64,000 nucleotides of DNA from Blattamonas nauphoetae (Eukaryota > Preaxostyla > Oxymonadida): the NCBI GenBank assembly GCA_033064195.1, contig JARBJD010000025.1:310001-374000 (forward strand), written 5' to 3'. Position numbers and translations under genes: made by a program. Every line of letters begins with the position of its first letter. Within the stretch, counting starts at the first letter, position 1. The notes beneath the pieces are model-generated. The model ran no database searches. It worked only from the letters and a program-made list of their open reading frames with translations, and was not told the DNA's origin. Below are positions 23,956 through 36,424 of the stretch, in pieces.

Positions 23956-24502
23956 CCTCCATGACAAAGCCATCCACGATTCATTTGCGGTGTGTCTTGT
24001 CGTTTCCTGATTTTCCAATTCAGTTCTTTCGTCAGACTCTACACTCTCAACCAACGATCAGCCCGTTCGTTAGATTTCGGTAGTTTCACCGCAGAACTCA
24101 TTGAACAGAGCTGTGTGTTGCGATGCGAACGAATTGCGGCCACGTTCTCACAGGAGTGGAGATATTGCGGAGAATGGAGTCAGCTCGACTGCATTGGAGA
24201 TCCGTCGAGAACAACGGGTTTTCGAAGTGAACCGTGTGCGCATGAGAAGCAGACCATCACATGAGATTGACTTCATCTTCCTTCGGGTTAAGTTGAGGGC
24301 TTTGTTTCTGTTTTCCACTTCAGTGCCACAAGGTGACATCATTCTTGTTCCTCTTTTTCTCTCTGCTGCTTCTATGTCCTCGACATGTATTTAAAGATCT
24401 GGAGTTGAATTAATGATGCTAATTACGCACATATTGGTGAAGTGACTTGATCACACCCACGAGTCGCTTTACTCAATTCTTGTTCAAACAGACAAACGCT
24501 TT

Positions 24503-24982
24503 ATGATTGTCCTTTACCCTGTATTCGCACTGGTCATATGCTTAGTCTCTTGCACACATTCGCTCACACCTATCAATACGACGCTATTCAACATTGAACT
24601 CGAACTTGAAAACCACCAAACAGAATTGGATCCTTCAAAAATAGCACTTCTTGCCGCATTGTATCACGCGGAAGAATATGTAATCGATTCGAGGGAGATT
24701 GCTCTCTGGGGTGACAAAACAACTATTATTCATTCGTCGTGTGTCCGAACGAACGAAAACTCTGCTCCGAAGGCCAAAAAGGAGTTTTCCACTCGCGAGA
24801 ATCCGATTTCGTCGATCTTTATTTTGTGCAATAGTTCGATTTTGCTGTCAAACCTTGCTTTTGATTGTGGAAAGACTGGCATTTGCGTGAGCAAGATCTC
24901 ATCATCAACATTGACACTTACAACATGCAGAATTGTGTCGAATTGTGAGGCATCTCCATTTGGGCATGGGTTCGGTACGTAG
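24503..24982 (+). CDS. Beta-helix surface protein, N-terminal piece
   Basis: ATG at 24503 begins with a signal peptide (MIVLYPVFALVICLVSC). It continues into a pectin-lyase-like segment rich in N-sequons and Ser/Thr ladders (SSILLSNLAFDCG, SSSTLTLTTCRIVSNC). Real coding ends at 24962, and the last codons are transposon sequence. Across the 24963-25891 element the host sequence resumes at the duplicated TCCATTTG in the same reading frame (EASPF to VLFGRSGRDG). This is therefore the first third of one gene reaching to 30783. The role is inferred: an exported, cell-surface right-handed beta-helix protein, as the other pieces show. Confidence 0.7.
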   Translation: MIVLYPVFALVICLVSCTHSLTPINTTLFNIELELENHQTELDPSKIALLAALYHAEEYVIDSREIALWGDKTTIIHSSCVRTNENSAPKAKKEFSTRENPISSIFILCNSSILLSNLAFDCGKTGICVSKISSSTLTLTTCRIVSNCEASPFGHGFGT

Positions 24983-25891
24983 GTTGAAGTTCGGATCGTA
25001 GGTCAAAGGTTCGGAATGTAGGTCTGAGTTCGGCAGGTAGGTCACTGGGATGAAATGGATTGATACGCATTTTTGGGTGTTGTGAAGATGAAATTGTCGA
25101 CAAATTTTGCTTTTTGATTCTGATCTACTTGTTTTCTAATCATTTTCACCAAAAATGAGAGAGCAACAAATGAAGGAAGAGTGAAAGGGAACATTTATTA
25201 AACATCGCATCAAAATGGTCGAGATTTTTGTGTCTAATGTTGACCAAATCTCCTTGATAGTCAGATCTGTCCACTTTCAAGTCGACTCGCTTTTCTATTT
25301 CTAGGAGTTAAACTGGATCAGAAAACGGATAAGACAGTTAATATGCTATAAATGAGTGACATTGAGGGTGATAGTTTTGAATCGAGCAAGATCCAGTGTC
25401 AAATCGATGGATGACACAATGATCATCGATTCTGCTTCGACTATGTTGTACATCTCTTTTTTAAAATATTACATTCCCTTCACATTCACCTTTAAGGTGT
25501 GATATTTCAATAATTCACATGATGAATTGAAAATGAGAAAGAAAAACGAATTTTTGACCCATCACAAAAGTGTTTCATTTTCATTTCTCAACTCTCCAAT
25601 TTTCACTCATCATGTCTCAATACTCCATTAAATCATCAATTAAATGTGAATCTTTGACGTTCGTAGTCCATATCTCATCATAAAAACAAAAAAAAAGACA
25701 AACTTGGAATCCGCTTGTTGATCCTCTGATCCATCGACTTGAAGTCATTGTTGGATGAAATTTTCAGATCGTGTGTATTGTCTCCATGTTCACTGTATCG
25801 TGATCTTTCTGCATTTTAAACTCTTCAAGTTAGCATGAAAAAGGAGAAAGACCTACCGTCCGAACTTCAACCTACCATCCGAACCCATGCC
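24963..25891. mobile_element. 929-bp DNA transposon in a host coding region, 8-bp target duplication
   Basis: A perfect direct repeat TCCATTTG flanks it (24955-24962 and 25892-25899). The inverted ends are GGCATGGGTTCGG-type: left GGCATGGGTTCGGTACGTAG, right (inverted) GGCATGGGTTCGGATGGTAG. The left end has four tandem units of about 20 bp with the pattern GTTCGGnnnGTAGGT; the right end has two. There is no transposase frame. Eight-bp duplications occur in hAT, P and Merlin-type families. The GG-starting ends would suit the Merlin/IS1595 group, but that is a guess. Confidence 0.9.
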
Positions 25892-28532
25892 TCCATTTGT
25901 GCTGTTTGGACGGTCGGGGCGAGATGGGACATCGATTAGCCTTGTTAACACGACGCACCGATCGTCGTGCCCGCACACCCTGCTCCCTCTGGGAATGTTC
26001 AGCGAGTTGGCTCAGACGCCGTCAGATCGTTCAGATTGCAGCTGGCGTGACCCTGTTCATTCGATCCGCAGTGTTTCACTTTGTCTGTCGGACTGCGCTC
26101 TTCTTGGGGGAACAGGCCCTCTGGTGGACTTCTCGTCGGTTGGAAGTGGGGGTCGAGATGTTGGGAAGGCGTCGATGGGAGTGTCGACATGGCTTGTTGC
26201 GGGTGAGTTGCGGAACGTGTCGTGGTGTGGATGGCGTGATGTGGTTGCGTGTTCTTTGTTCTCGCAAGGGATCGTGGGGACTTCAGTGGCGGACAGTGCT
26301 GACCACCTCGCTGGGACGACATCGCTTGACCTGAACAGTGGCGGGGACCTTCTGTGCATGAATTCGTCGTTCGCTGGTTGCTCCTCTTCTCTTTCGCCTT
26401 CGGATGGACCGACGTATTCCCTCCAACATCACTCTTCGTCACACAAACAATATTTCTTTGGTTCGTCCACCACTGCATCAGCAATCATCTTCACCCGCTG
26501 CACTTTCCATTCGATGATTCCATCGACAATGGGATCGGCCATTTCTCATGAAAATGCCCCGTCTTCGCTGTCGATCTCCGAATGCTCCTTTGCTAACATC
26601 CATTCGACTTACAACTGTGGCGGTGCTGTTCATTTCTACCACACAACAGCGAAATATCCGTTCACTTTGAAATCATCGTCATTTGTGAACAGCTCAGCGA
26701 ATGATTACGGTGGAAGTGTGTTTATCCAACGCGCAACCATCGCCACTATCTCGTTATCCTTCTTCAAAAACAGCGCAGCAACCTCTTCATCAGCAGAAGC
26801 AGGCGGAATCTGTTTCAGACATGTCACATCTCTTCTCCTCTCCAACTCTGTGTTTCAGAACTGCTCGGCAGGATCCTACTCCTACGGTGGAGGTGGGTTG
26901 TCGTTCCAGGAATGCGAGCAACTCAGCATGAATTCAATTCAATTCCGAGAATGCCGAGGATACAGCGGCAATGATGTTTATTCATACAATTGGACTACCT
27001 CAGAACTGGCCTCGAATGTGACGAATTGTGACTCCACTTCAGGAAGTCCCAATTGGTACTTTTCCAATGGAGGAGGAAATGACGATTCTCTCGTTTCACA
27101 GACGACCACAACACGAACACTTCAATCGATCGTGTCAAGTTTGGGGGCTGATGGGGTCTCGGCCACACTGCTGGCGACAGTTTCGGATGTTGTGAAAGGG
27201 ACGATGCTGGTTTTGGTGGACAACACAGATTCTGATTCCGAGAGACCAGCGAACTCTGCTCCAGCCATCCAACGTCTCCTCTCCTTCGCATTCGCATCAT
27301 CGAGCACGACATCGTCGTTGACAGTGACATGTGGTGATTGGGAAATCCTGCAACTGGGACAAACGTATTCTGTGATTGGATCATCAATCAATGGGACGAA
27401 CCTGTCCTCGAACTCTCTCACACTTGTCATGCCACACCCCCCTCATTTCCATCGCGCAGAATGTCGAAGCGGGACAGGTCTGAATCATGCGTGGTTTCGT
27501 CTCGTCGGGAGAAAGATCGTTGCTGGAACGTACGTTGTTCACATTGAGGGTATTGATGATCCCGCTTTCACTGTGTCCATTGATGGGTCGACAGAAGCTG
27601 AGACGCTGAACATGTTTTCCACCGAATTCAGCATCTCACTGTTTGGGGAGGGGAGCAAGTTCTCACCAAACACACAATACGAAGTGAACTTGGTGACAAT
27701 GAAAGGGTCTTCAGAAGAAGTCATTCTTGATCCCTCCCGTCTCTTCTTCACCACTCCCGATCCACCCCGCCTGACGAATGTTGGAGAAGTGCGATTCACT
27801 GATGCCTCGCAATCGTCGATTGAAGTGGATCTCTTCGGTGTTGGACTCACAGTGGGAGACTACTCTCTCGTGGTCTCCTCGTCGAGTGGAGCAGAGATCC
27901 CTCTTCCTGTCGATCGGATCAGTTCATCGAAAGGGAAGGCGACAGCGATCGTTTATTCGGTGACAGAGAGTGAGGTGGATCTGATGTTTGGCGAGACATA
28001 CACAATCTCTTCTCTCTCGAACACAGCAGACATCGGAGTCATCTTCAACACTCTGACTTTTCTGACTCCGACAGAACCGACGCGTCTGGTTGCTTTCACT
28101 GAGGGACAATATGACGACGAGAAGAAGAGGATTGGATTTGTGATGACAGGTCGAGTGTTGGATGAAGAAACGACATACAAAGTTGAGCTGAGTGCATCAG
28201 CCACAGTGAATCACACGATTGAGATGAACTACAACGAGTCGAATGGAAAGTGGGACGGATCAGCAGTTCTGTATCCTTTGTCAGAAGCTGAACTGGTGTA
28301 TGGCACGACATACACCGTGATTTCGTTCCGGAAAGCAACAGAAACAACAGAGCTGCTTCGAGACGCTCAGACTGCAATCAAAATCATGGCTGAGCCAGCT
28401 CGAATTGAAGGATGGACAGGAACTGTGCTCTCCAAGAATCGACAGCAAGCGGTCCTCTCCTTCACTGGACGTGCACTGCGGGCTGGACTTGGTCCTGTCT
28501 GGCTCACCGATGGCTCATCTTCAGGCTTCTGA
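25892..28532 (+). CDS. Beta-helix surface protein, central piece
   Basis: A frame of about 880 residues that continues the N-terminal piece. The first half is a right-handed parallel beta-helix (pectin-lyase-like), with repeating units such as GGAVHFYHTT, GGSVFIQRAT and GGGLSFQECE and NxTxxNCS-type sequons. The second half (about 27,115-28,530) is a series of Ig/fibronectin-like beta-sandwich repeats, each ending in a PxxPTxLxxxxE-like linker, for example PDPPRLTNVGEVRF and TPTEPTRLVAF. The ATG at 25887 lies in transposon sequence, so it is not the native start. Coding ends at 28521, where a second transposon begins; the apparent stop at 28530 belongs to that element. Confidence 0.75.
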
Positions 28533-29042
28533 TTTGATCCCAGTGATCCCAGTCGGATCTGATCCCACCAAATACCTACAATACCATTTCGTTTCTTTCA
28601 TTTCAAAAAAGTCTTCTTATATATGATATTTGAATGGAAAAAAAAGTAAAAAGGAAAATGGTCACTTCATAGATCATGAAAATGCAAACTTTGGGTGCTG
28701 CTGTTTCAGTTTGTTCTACAACAATAATTATAAAAACAAGTCGATAATGCGTTATTATGTCTTCTTTGATGGTTTTTTCTCACTGACTAAAGTCAATGAA
28801 GGGAATACATCGAAAAAAGAAGTGTTGGTGATTGTGATCGTGCGTGTTTTTGGGAAATAAGAGCTGTCTGAAATATTGAAGAGCATTATGTGAAAACAAG
28901 AAGTGAATTGAACATGATTAATGAAGTGATAATGAGAAAATCTCAAAGGAAAAGAGTTGAAATTTGATCTCAGTCCAAATTTAGGCACTGACATCAATTG
29001 ATCCCAGTTTTACCTATTTTGATGGGACTACTCAGATGCCTG
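28522..29042. mobile_element. 521-bp hAT-like MITE in a host coding region, 8-bp target duplication
   Basis: A perfect direct repeat CTCATCTT flanks it (28514-28521 and 29043-29050). The inverted ends are CAGGCTTCTGATTTGATCCC and, inverted from the right, CAGGCATCTGAGTAGTCCC. A CAGG start with an 8-bp duplication is typical of hAT elements. Three copies of TGATCCCA follow the left end. There is no coding capacity. Discounting the element and one duplication joins the two host frames without loss (LTDGSSF to WESVSSLSV). Confidence 0.88.
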
Positions 29043-30783
29043 CTCATCTTTCTGGGAATCTGTGTCTTCGTTGAGTGTGTCTGCCTCCACCTCGTGCGAA
29101 GCGGTGTTTGCAGTTGGAGCAGTCCAAAGTGAGTCTCTCATCGTTTTTGGAGGATCTTACACTGTCTGCATCAAAACAGGAGAGACATCGAGTCTTGTTG
29201 TGAACGACGACATCACAGCGACCGTTCTTCGTCCTCCACACATCGAATCAACATCGGTCAAGTTCAATTCACTCGCAACTGTGTGCATCGTGACATTTGC
29301 TGGGACAGACTTGGAGATTGGGAAGATATACAAAGTGACGCTGAACACAACTCACTCCTTCACGAAAACAATGAAAAGCACGACCCTTGCTCAATCGGAA
29401 GAAGTCTCAATTGGATCAACAGGATCACTGCAATTCGAGACGAAATACGAAGTGTCGACGATCACCGCACTCGACGCTGCAGATGGAGACATTCTGTTCG
29501 ACACACCTCTCACGTTGAGTGTTCCGAAGAAACCGACCATCACCCTGATCTTCGTTGACAGCGAAAAAGGAAGCGAGAAGACGGAAGAATGTAGAACGAT
29601 TGGGAATCCGTGCAGTTGTGTGTTGGTTGGGTGGAGAGTGGGAGAAGAGGAGGGAGCGGATGGAGTTGTTGTGAAGATTGATGGATGGGGAGGATTTGGA
29701 GGAAGAGTCTTTGTGGGAGAGAAGAAGTTGGAGATTGGAGGAATCAAGAGAGGACAATCTCGATTGGTGGTGGAGGAAGGAGTGTTGGGGGAAGGGGGAG
29801 AGGAAGGAGTGATGACGATGTCTGGAGGAAGTGTTGTGATAGAGGGAGTGACGTTGTGTCTGCCTCCGTCGCGACAGTTTGGAAAGAGTGGGATGGGAAG
29901 TGTGGTGCGAGGGTTTGGGGAGTGTGTGGTGGAATCAGTTTCGATTGTGAGTGGATGGAAGTTGGAGAGAGTTGGGATGGGGCTTGTGTGTTGGTTGGGA
30001 GGATCGTTGACACTTCGTGGGATTGTGATGGAGGGAGTTGAGATGGAGTCAGATGTGATTCTTGTGAATTGTTCGTCATCTCAGAAGGACGTGTCATTTG
30101 AGATGGGTTCGTGGAGATTGATTGGAGTTGTGTCGCGAAACGCTGCACTTGTTTGTTTCTCATCGAAGTCAGAAGAATCGCACATTGGGATTCGGGATTG
30201 TGTGTTTGTGTCGACAGAGCGAGTTCAGAGTAGAGGAGTGAGAGATGGGATGGGAGTGATTGTGGTCTCAACATGGCAAGAGAAGACGTTGATCTCGAAA
30301 TGTGTGTTCTCGGATTGTGGGACAGTGGAAGGAACAGTGGGATCGTTGAAGAAGGGAGGAGTGGTGGTTGTCGGAATTGGGAGTGGGAATGGAAGAGCAC
30401 GAAAAGAGATTTGGTTGCATGAAAATGTGTTTGTGGACAGCTGTGTTTCATATTCAGGAAGTGACTTGTCTGGTGTCGGAGGAGTTGTTGTGTGGAGTGA
30501 TGGAGTTTGCCAAGTGCTGGTTGATGTTTTTGGGAGTTGGTTTGAAGAGACTCGTGTGAGTGGAGTTGCTTTGGATCGCGACTCGTTAGGAGTTCCGATT
30601 ATCAAACGGAAACGAAAGATTGTTCATTCTTTGTCTGGTTCTGGGCATGCTGGACTTGTTGTGGTTGTGGGTCGAGTGTTGCCTGTGATTCGCCGAAAGG
30701 GATCGTCGTTCTCTGGATGCTCGCTTCATGTTGTGTCCGACAAGACTGAGCCGTCTTCACAACGAAACTCGGACGAACTCTGA
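29043..30783 (+). CDS. Beta-helix surface protein, C-terminal piece
   Basis: Host coding resumes at the second CTCATCTT and runs open to 30783. It first completes the beta-sandwich series (ending TLSVPKKPTITLIFVDSEKGS), then enters a second beta-helix domain starting with the CxTIGNPCSC motif. That domain is very Gly/Val rich, with long TTG/GTG/GGA codon runs unlike the preceding piece (MTMSGGSVVIEGVTLC, WLGGSLTLRGIVMEGVEM). It ends in SGCSLHVVSDKTEPSSQ and then a stop. No membrane segment or kinase tail follows in frame, unlike the relative at 59.9-61.2 kb, so the gene may be truncated at its 3' end. The GTG at 29062 is not a start. Confidence 0.68.
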
Positions 30784-31863
30784 CAACACTTCCACGCCTG
30801 CAGCAGTCACGGCACTCCACACAATTCAACCGAACTCTCCTCTCAACTCCAAGTCCGTCAAGCGTCACACAGACCAACACCGCCTCACATCCTTCTGAGA
30901 TCACTCTCCCACAACAGACAATCTATCTCAACTCCTCAGCCGCTCTCTGACACATCCAGCAATCAGCCTTTTCAAACAGGAACACACTATCCCAGTCTCA
31001 GCTGCTTCTCGGAACGTCCAACACCACTGTCATCTAAATACCTCACATCTCGGCACAACCACACTCATCACCAGCTGAACCGATCATGCAAACTATCGAG
31101 CCCACTCTCCATTTCAACTCCCTCCACTCACCATCAAAAGTTCCTCCAACACTTCTCAACGTGTCCAGAGGATGTCTTCGTGAATTCGAGCAAGCAGGAA
31201 AGTCTCTATTCTCAATCCATACCTCACCGTCACAAGCAATGATCACCATGTGTCCATCTCTCGATCCATCAACCAATATCTGCCTTCCCATCGTCGCTGA
31301 TGTCACCTCACTCATCCACCAATCCCACCGCATCCATGAACAGCACCGAGTAACCAGATTATCTTCCACATTCTCGACTTTTGGGGCATCTCCTATATTC
31401 GACTCATAAAACCCTCAAACCAGAATGCACCACACATTTCAGCGTTTCCACAATGATTGTCTTTCGTTTCTCTCATCCTTTCCCATCACCAAACAAACAG
31501 GATTTTGATTCTTGTGGCGCGAACTTATTCCTTCGTGACGAAGAATAGTCGTTCATCACCTCCATCTTGACCTCGTGTTATCGTTGCCAATCCATCAAAT
31601 GATTCCCCCATCTCAGAAAAGTGAGAAGTTCACTCCTTCTTTTTTATCTAATCACAACACAGACAGCCACCTCTCATCCTCACCTTTCTTTTCGCATTTC
31701 TCGAGCCATACGCGAAACAGCCACTCCCATCCATTCAAACATTCCCTACCAACCATACATACCTCTCTTCCCAATTATGATCCTCAACACATCGTTCTCC
31801 CCCTTTCTTTTCAAACACAACGCTGCCTTCTCGACTCCATGATGACTTCTCTCCTCTTTCATT
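30784..31863. other. Decayed gene-like sequence, no intact frame
   Basis: Ser/Thr/His/Pro-rich short frames follow one another in all plus frames, as expected of decayed surface-gene sequence. A 50-bp fragment of repeat R1 (31345-31395, GTAACCAGATTATCTTCC) is present. No gene can be supported. Confidence 0.4.
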
Positions 31864-32290
31864 TTGCATGAGAACATTCTTCCAAATCACACACAACGCT
31901 GCCGGCACCGTAGCAACTGGAAATCTCACCAGCGACTCAGTTCTCACTCTTCCAAAGCTAAATGCGCATCGTCACATCCATTTCACACCGGTCGCTGTTC
32001 ACGCTGCAGCAATCGACACAAACTGGCTTCTCAAATCATTCACAATCGTGTCTGATGAAGTCTCTGGTCCACACGAGCACTGAAATCACTCGCAACCACT
32101 TCACATTCTCCAAATTGGTCATCAACTCCTCGTCGACGCTCTTGTCGTTCGCCAACACGAAGTCAGTGACAGTCACACCCACGTCGTCCTTCAAATCCTC
32201 CAACTCCACCGACAGAGCACGTTCTTCCACTCGACCGCTCAAGCCACGCCAGTCCAGTCAACCACCATTCCACAGCCATTCATGATTTCT
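31864..32290 (+). pseudogene. Beta-helix surface gene fragment
   Basis: Two overlapping frames together show beta-helix-like sequence: LTSDSVLTLPKLNAHRH and LKSFTIVSDEVSG in one, FTFSKLVINSSSTLLSFA and SVTVTPTSSF in the next. The shift lies near 32,070-32,090. It ends at the transposon starting at 32297. No start or stop belonging to a whole gene is seen, so I call it a broken remnant. Confidence 0.45.
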
Positions 32291-32296
32291 CTCATA

Positions 32297-33674
32297 GTTG
32301 CCCGACCAAGCCGGACTTGTTCATCAAGTAGGACCAAGGCTAGAGAAGCACCGTCGTATCACATGTGTGACGATGCAGTTATTGAATACACAATTTTCTA
32401 TTGCCATGAACATGTTCAGATCGATCAATCCATTCATTTTTCTCAAATCAACCATTCTTATTTGCGATATTTCTGAGATTGAAACCAACTAAACAATCTT
32501 GAAATGAAACTCTGGGAAAGATATTAACCGAAAGAAGGCGTAAAATTGGTAAAAAACTGAAAACGACCCTTTACGACTTCTGTCCAAGGTTTGACATCGT
32601 CTGTGTTTTGAGGGAAGAATGTTGCTGGACACGAAGAGGAGTGTGGTAAAGATGAAGTTCTAGTCGGTAGAGAGGAATGGATGTCGTTCAAGAGCAGCTT
32701 GTCGTCGTTCATTCGGCCCAACACCCAGAATCGTCCTCATGCAAAAATATCGCGAAAGTTGACGCAGGCGTGGGAACACGGTCGATGAGTCGGAGAGGAG
32801 AGTGCATGTTGGGATGGGGATCGACGGATATCTTGATCAAGTGGCCAGCATTCGTCACGCTGTCCATTCCCCGCAGAGAGAGAACGTGTTGTCCGTAGTC
32901 AGATGCCGAATGCCAGCTGAAGTTCGATTTGAGGGTGATCGGGTCGAGTCGCAAGGGAATGCGTGTTTGTCGCGTGTCCGGTGTTCCACCCTTCGAAGTT
33001 CTGATCGATTTCGAATTTCAATATCGTTCCACCTTGGTCAGCATCGTCAGAATCAACAGTATCTTCTCTTCAACTGCCTTTGAGCTGAGTCCTTCCGCAT
33101 AGCCATCGAACCCGTAGCACATGCAACTCGACGTTTTGGACGTCCAAGCTGTGCACCCACGAGTGAGGGGAAGATGGTTGCGTCGGCGTGTGGTCAATTA
33201 ACTTCGAACAATGTCGGGGAGGGGTTTGATCAGTGACAGGATGAGGTGTGAAAGTTGGGTCGCGAGAAGATGGGTGGAAATAATCTGTTGCATATTGATG
33301 GATCGTCTAGAAATCAAGATTCGATCAAAAAGCATAAATGATGAGAAAAAATGATGATAAGGGGCATATTCAAGGTAAAATTGTCAACAAATGAGAAGAT
33401 GAATGGAGAGCTAAATTTCAGACATACAAACAACTATCAGTCGAATTAGTGGGGAAAAATGTCTTGAAACTCAATGGTGATACATCCAAGCAACTTTGAG
33501 ATCGTCCATATTTGTGTATGAAGTATTTGATTTGAACTTGCACCCATTGATCCTGGAAAATCAACAAAAAGGCACACAAGAGCAATAACTCGAGTAATGA
33601 AATGAAGAAAATACAACTCAGCAAGAAATGGTTGTTGTCCGGCCTGATGAACATGTACGGCCTGATGAGGGGAC
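32297..33674. mobile_element. Pogo-family non-autonomous element A
   Basis: TA on both sides (32295-32296 and 33675-33676). The left end is GTTGCCCGACCAAGCCGGAC; the inverted right end is GTCCCCTCATCAGGCCGTAC. Each end carries two direct units of about 18 bp (a CCGGACTTGTTCATCAAG-type motif). The ends match those of the pogo-like element at 38188-40426, so this is probably a deletion or capture derivative. Its 1.38 kb holds no transposase similarity. A minus-strand frame near 32,524-32,954 is of unknown origin. Confidence 0.7.
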
Positions 33675-34713
33675 TATCAGGTGTGTTTTGATTTCTTGGA
33701 ATTTCCCTTCTGGTGACATCAGCACTTTCTTTTTTTTCATTTTTTCTCCAATTCGACTTCTCTGTCATCTCATCTCTTCCGTTGTCTCTCCTGATCAGAT
33801 CTGAACTTGACAAGATTCGACTCACATGAAAGAGTCGTTGCTGCCTTCTCTTCGCATTCTCACAGATGAACCACGAAGAAGGAACCTGATCGAATCAAGA
33901 TCCCCACACACACATACACACACATTCTTTGATCGTCAGCCAGATTCCGATCGGGTGCTGTTGGATTCGACCTCCGATTCGACACAACAACCTCAAACCC
34001 AACACCACTCCCCGTCCCCTCAAGTCATCTGCCAACATCACCCACTGCTTTCACCTCAACAGCTGATGTCTGCTTTCTGCATTCACCTGACAGTCATTGG
34101 AATGTCAAGACAGATCCTCTTCTTTTCCTCAATTTTGATCCTCGCTCAAAGCCATCATTCGACGAGAAATGGAGGATCAACTGTTAGTGTGGGGCGAACC
34201 AGATGAGGCAGAGGACACGTTCGAGTTGGACGAAGTGATCGGCATGGTCATCGCTCTGTCTTCGGGAACTTGACCGTCCATTGGACACCGACATGAATGA
34301 TTGTGAATCCACGCCAGTTCGAAATGAGTGACGGAGGGGGACGGTTTAACAATCTTTGTCAAGTGGTTCTGTAGACCATCACATGGGACTGGTTTCATCT
34401 TCCTTCTGGCCAAGTTGAGGCCTTTGCTGAAGATGGTTCAAGATCATGCCATGATTTACTATATTGTTCAGAGAAGATCGTCAATCTCCAGCATAGTCAA
34501 ACACTTGATCAAAAAAATTGATGAATAGCCATTGTATTGTCATTTCTACATCCAATTGTACTCATTGTCGGCTTATTCAAAGATTTGAAAAAAGATCTCG
34601 TACCCATCATTGGTACACCCCATGCCAGAGGCTGGCACGGTCATTCTAGAAAAAACAGGTAGGCCAGACCAGGCCAGACAGCTATAGGATCTGATCTCAT
34701 ATCTCCGCTTGCG
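33675..34713. other. Intergenic, small repeat only
   Basis: No gene is recognised. About 60 bp around 34,370-34,430 (AGACCATCACATG, TCATCTTCCTTC, AAGTTGAGG) is also present at about 24,250-24,310. A short (CA)n tract lies near 33,905-33,925. Confidence 0.4.
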
Positions 34714-34986
34714 ATGGATTGTTCCAGCTGTCTCGCGTTTGTTGAAATAACTGACATTCGTTGGGGACTTTTCAAGATGCTCGACACTTCGATCAAAGAA
34801 TGGATGTCACAAGGCACAGAAGTGGTCCAATCTAGGAAACGGATGATTCAAGCTCTGTTTTCGGAAGGCTTCGAAGACACGCTCGAACAGAAGCTGAAGA
34901 ACGAGAAGGGCGGCTGTGGTCGCGATGCTGCCGATATTAATTGCTCACTTGCGAAATTGGTGGGATCGAATGTGGCGAGGTGGTGA
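34714..34986 (+). pseudogene. Helical-family gene, 3' fragment
   Basis: The frame carries the family C-terminal signatures: SSCLAFVE, EWMSQGTEVVQS, ALFSEGFEDTLEQ and a final LVGSNV. It lacks the acidic tail of the intact relative. Sequence similarity reaches a few codons upstream of the ATG (ISPLAM) and then disappears. Repeat R1 follows within 35 bp, the same gene-R1 order as at 22 kb. Confidence 0.6.
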
Positions 34987-35018
34987 CCGATTGCGTGTCA
35001 GATTGCGTGTCGAATCCG

Positions 35019-35327
35019 CCTCTCTCGAACGACTCCACACTCATCGCTGTGGACACTCGTCGGATGTTGGGAGTTGTGTGATTGGTGGTGCTGATGAACA
35101 GATTCTGGGATGGCCTCCAATCATCAAGAAATGGTTGGCTGTTTTGGATTCGTCGTTCTCAGCGCGACTGTCTTTGACTGTCACATCGTCCACCGCCCTC
35201 TCTCCAAACAATTACCGGTGTCCCCGAACAGCACCTTGTGACCATATTATCTTTCGCAATATCGACTTTTGGACATCGCCAAAACTCGTCTCGTTTATCT
35301 CGTCGAAATGGGATGTGCCCCGCATTT
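35019..35327. repeat. Dispersed repeat R1, copy c
   Basis: Same family and orientation as 21411-21719. It directly follows a helical-family 3' fragment. The minus strand is open through MRGTSHFDE, FGDVQKS and KIIWSQ. Confidence 0.75.
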
Positions 35328-36424
35328 CCGCCCTTCCCCAGCCCTCTCCGATCTGTTTGGGGTGTGTTCTTCTTTTTTCGTATTTTTCTGTTGATACTCT
35401 CAGCTGGTTCAGTGTTCTGTTCATTTTTCGTGGCCTTTTGCGCCGTCTCTTCGTCACCGTTTGCTCTCCCTCTCCACGCTCAGCAAGGAACGTTATTTTG
35501 GTGGTGGGAGTGCGGACAGGCTGGTTGACGACGAAGAATCGTTCGTCATCGCCTCGCGACGGACCCACGATTTTGATGTTCAACGCGTCATTTTGTGATG
35601 TTGAGTGATGGTGTGGTGGACGGATGCTGGTTTGTTCAGCCGTCCTCTGCTTTGCTGACGAGTATTCCTGCTTTTCGGAATCTCCGCTTCTGTTTCGCTG
35701 GACTGGGCGATATCGACACTGGACGGGCACCCCTCCCATCGCACTGTTTGCACATGCCGTTTGCGAACACACACGCTGTTGTGGTGTCTTCGCCAAATGG
35801 CATTAACCATTCTTTACCCTTTGCTTGTGCTTTTCTGATGAACAGCTGTTTTGTTAGAGCGAAAATGAGATAAAACGTGACAAGAACATGGATGTGGATG
35901 AAAATAAAATGGTGACGGTCTGTTTGATTCGTTTAGATTCGAAAAACACCGTCTTTCTTTGCAACAGACACGTGTCGCGCAGTCATCTGTTTCTTGGGCT
36001 CACATTGGATATGGACAGACGATGGACAGAAGTGTGCAGGGGAGTGGTGACGGAGTGTGAGAGACGGATGGTTAATGGCAGAAACGATTCGCGTTCTTTT
36101 CGGTGACAGGCAGACTGTGACGGAGCCATCACATTTTAAAACGGACATTTGTCACTAGGCAGGTTCTATGCACCTTGCGCACTTGCTTAGATCGTTTCAC
36201 CGCTTCGGGTCGATTGTTTGGCGAGTAGCGATTGTGATGTGGATAACCACGCGAATGTCGAGTTGTGTGGAGATTGTCGCTACAATCCGTTCCCATCGCA
36301 ATAAAAAACACGACATCTGGCGAGTCATGCTGATGGCCAACAAAGAACTGTGGAGACACGGCAGCGTTGGCTGAGTGAACTCAACGACGCACAAATGACG
36401 CAATGGCAGAATCGGAAAAAGTCG
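35328..36424. other. No supported gene
   Basis: Many short frames overlap on both strands. A minus-strand Cys-containing stretch near 35,720-35,790 (NGMCKQCDGRGARP) hints at a decayed zinc-binding segment but cannot be assigned. Confidence 0.35.

Noticed and set aside
24963-29042. The two inserts in the surface gene as spliceosomal introns
   Set aside because: Neither has GT..AG borders. Both have inverted ends and 8-bp direct duplications, the marks of transposition.
33826-34206. 126-codon plus-strand frame containing a (CA)n tract
   Set aside because: The His/Thr run is a translated microsatellite, and the remainder has no recognisable features.
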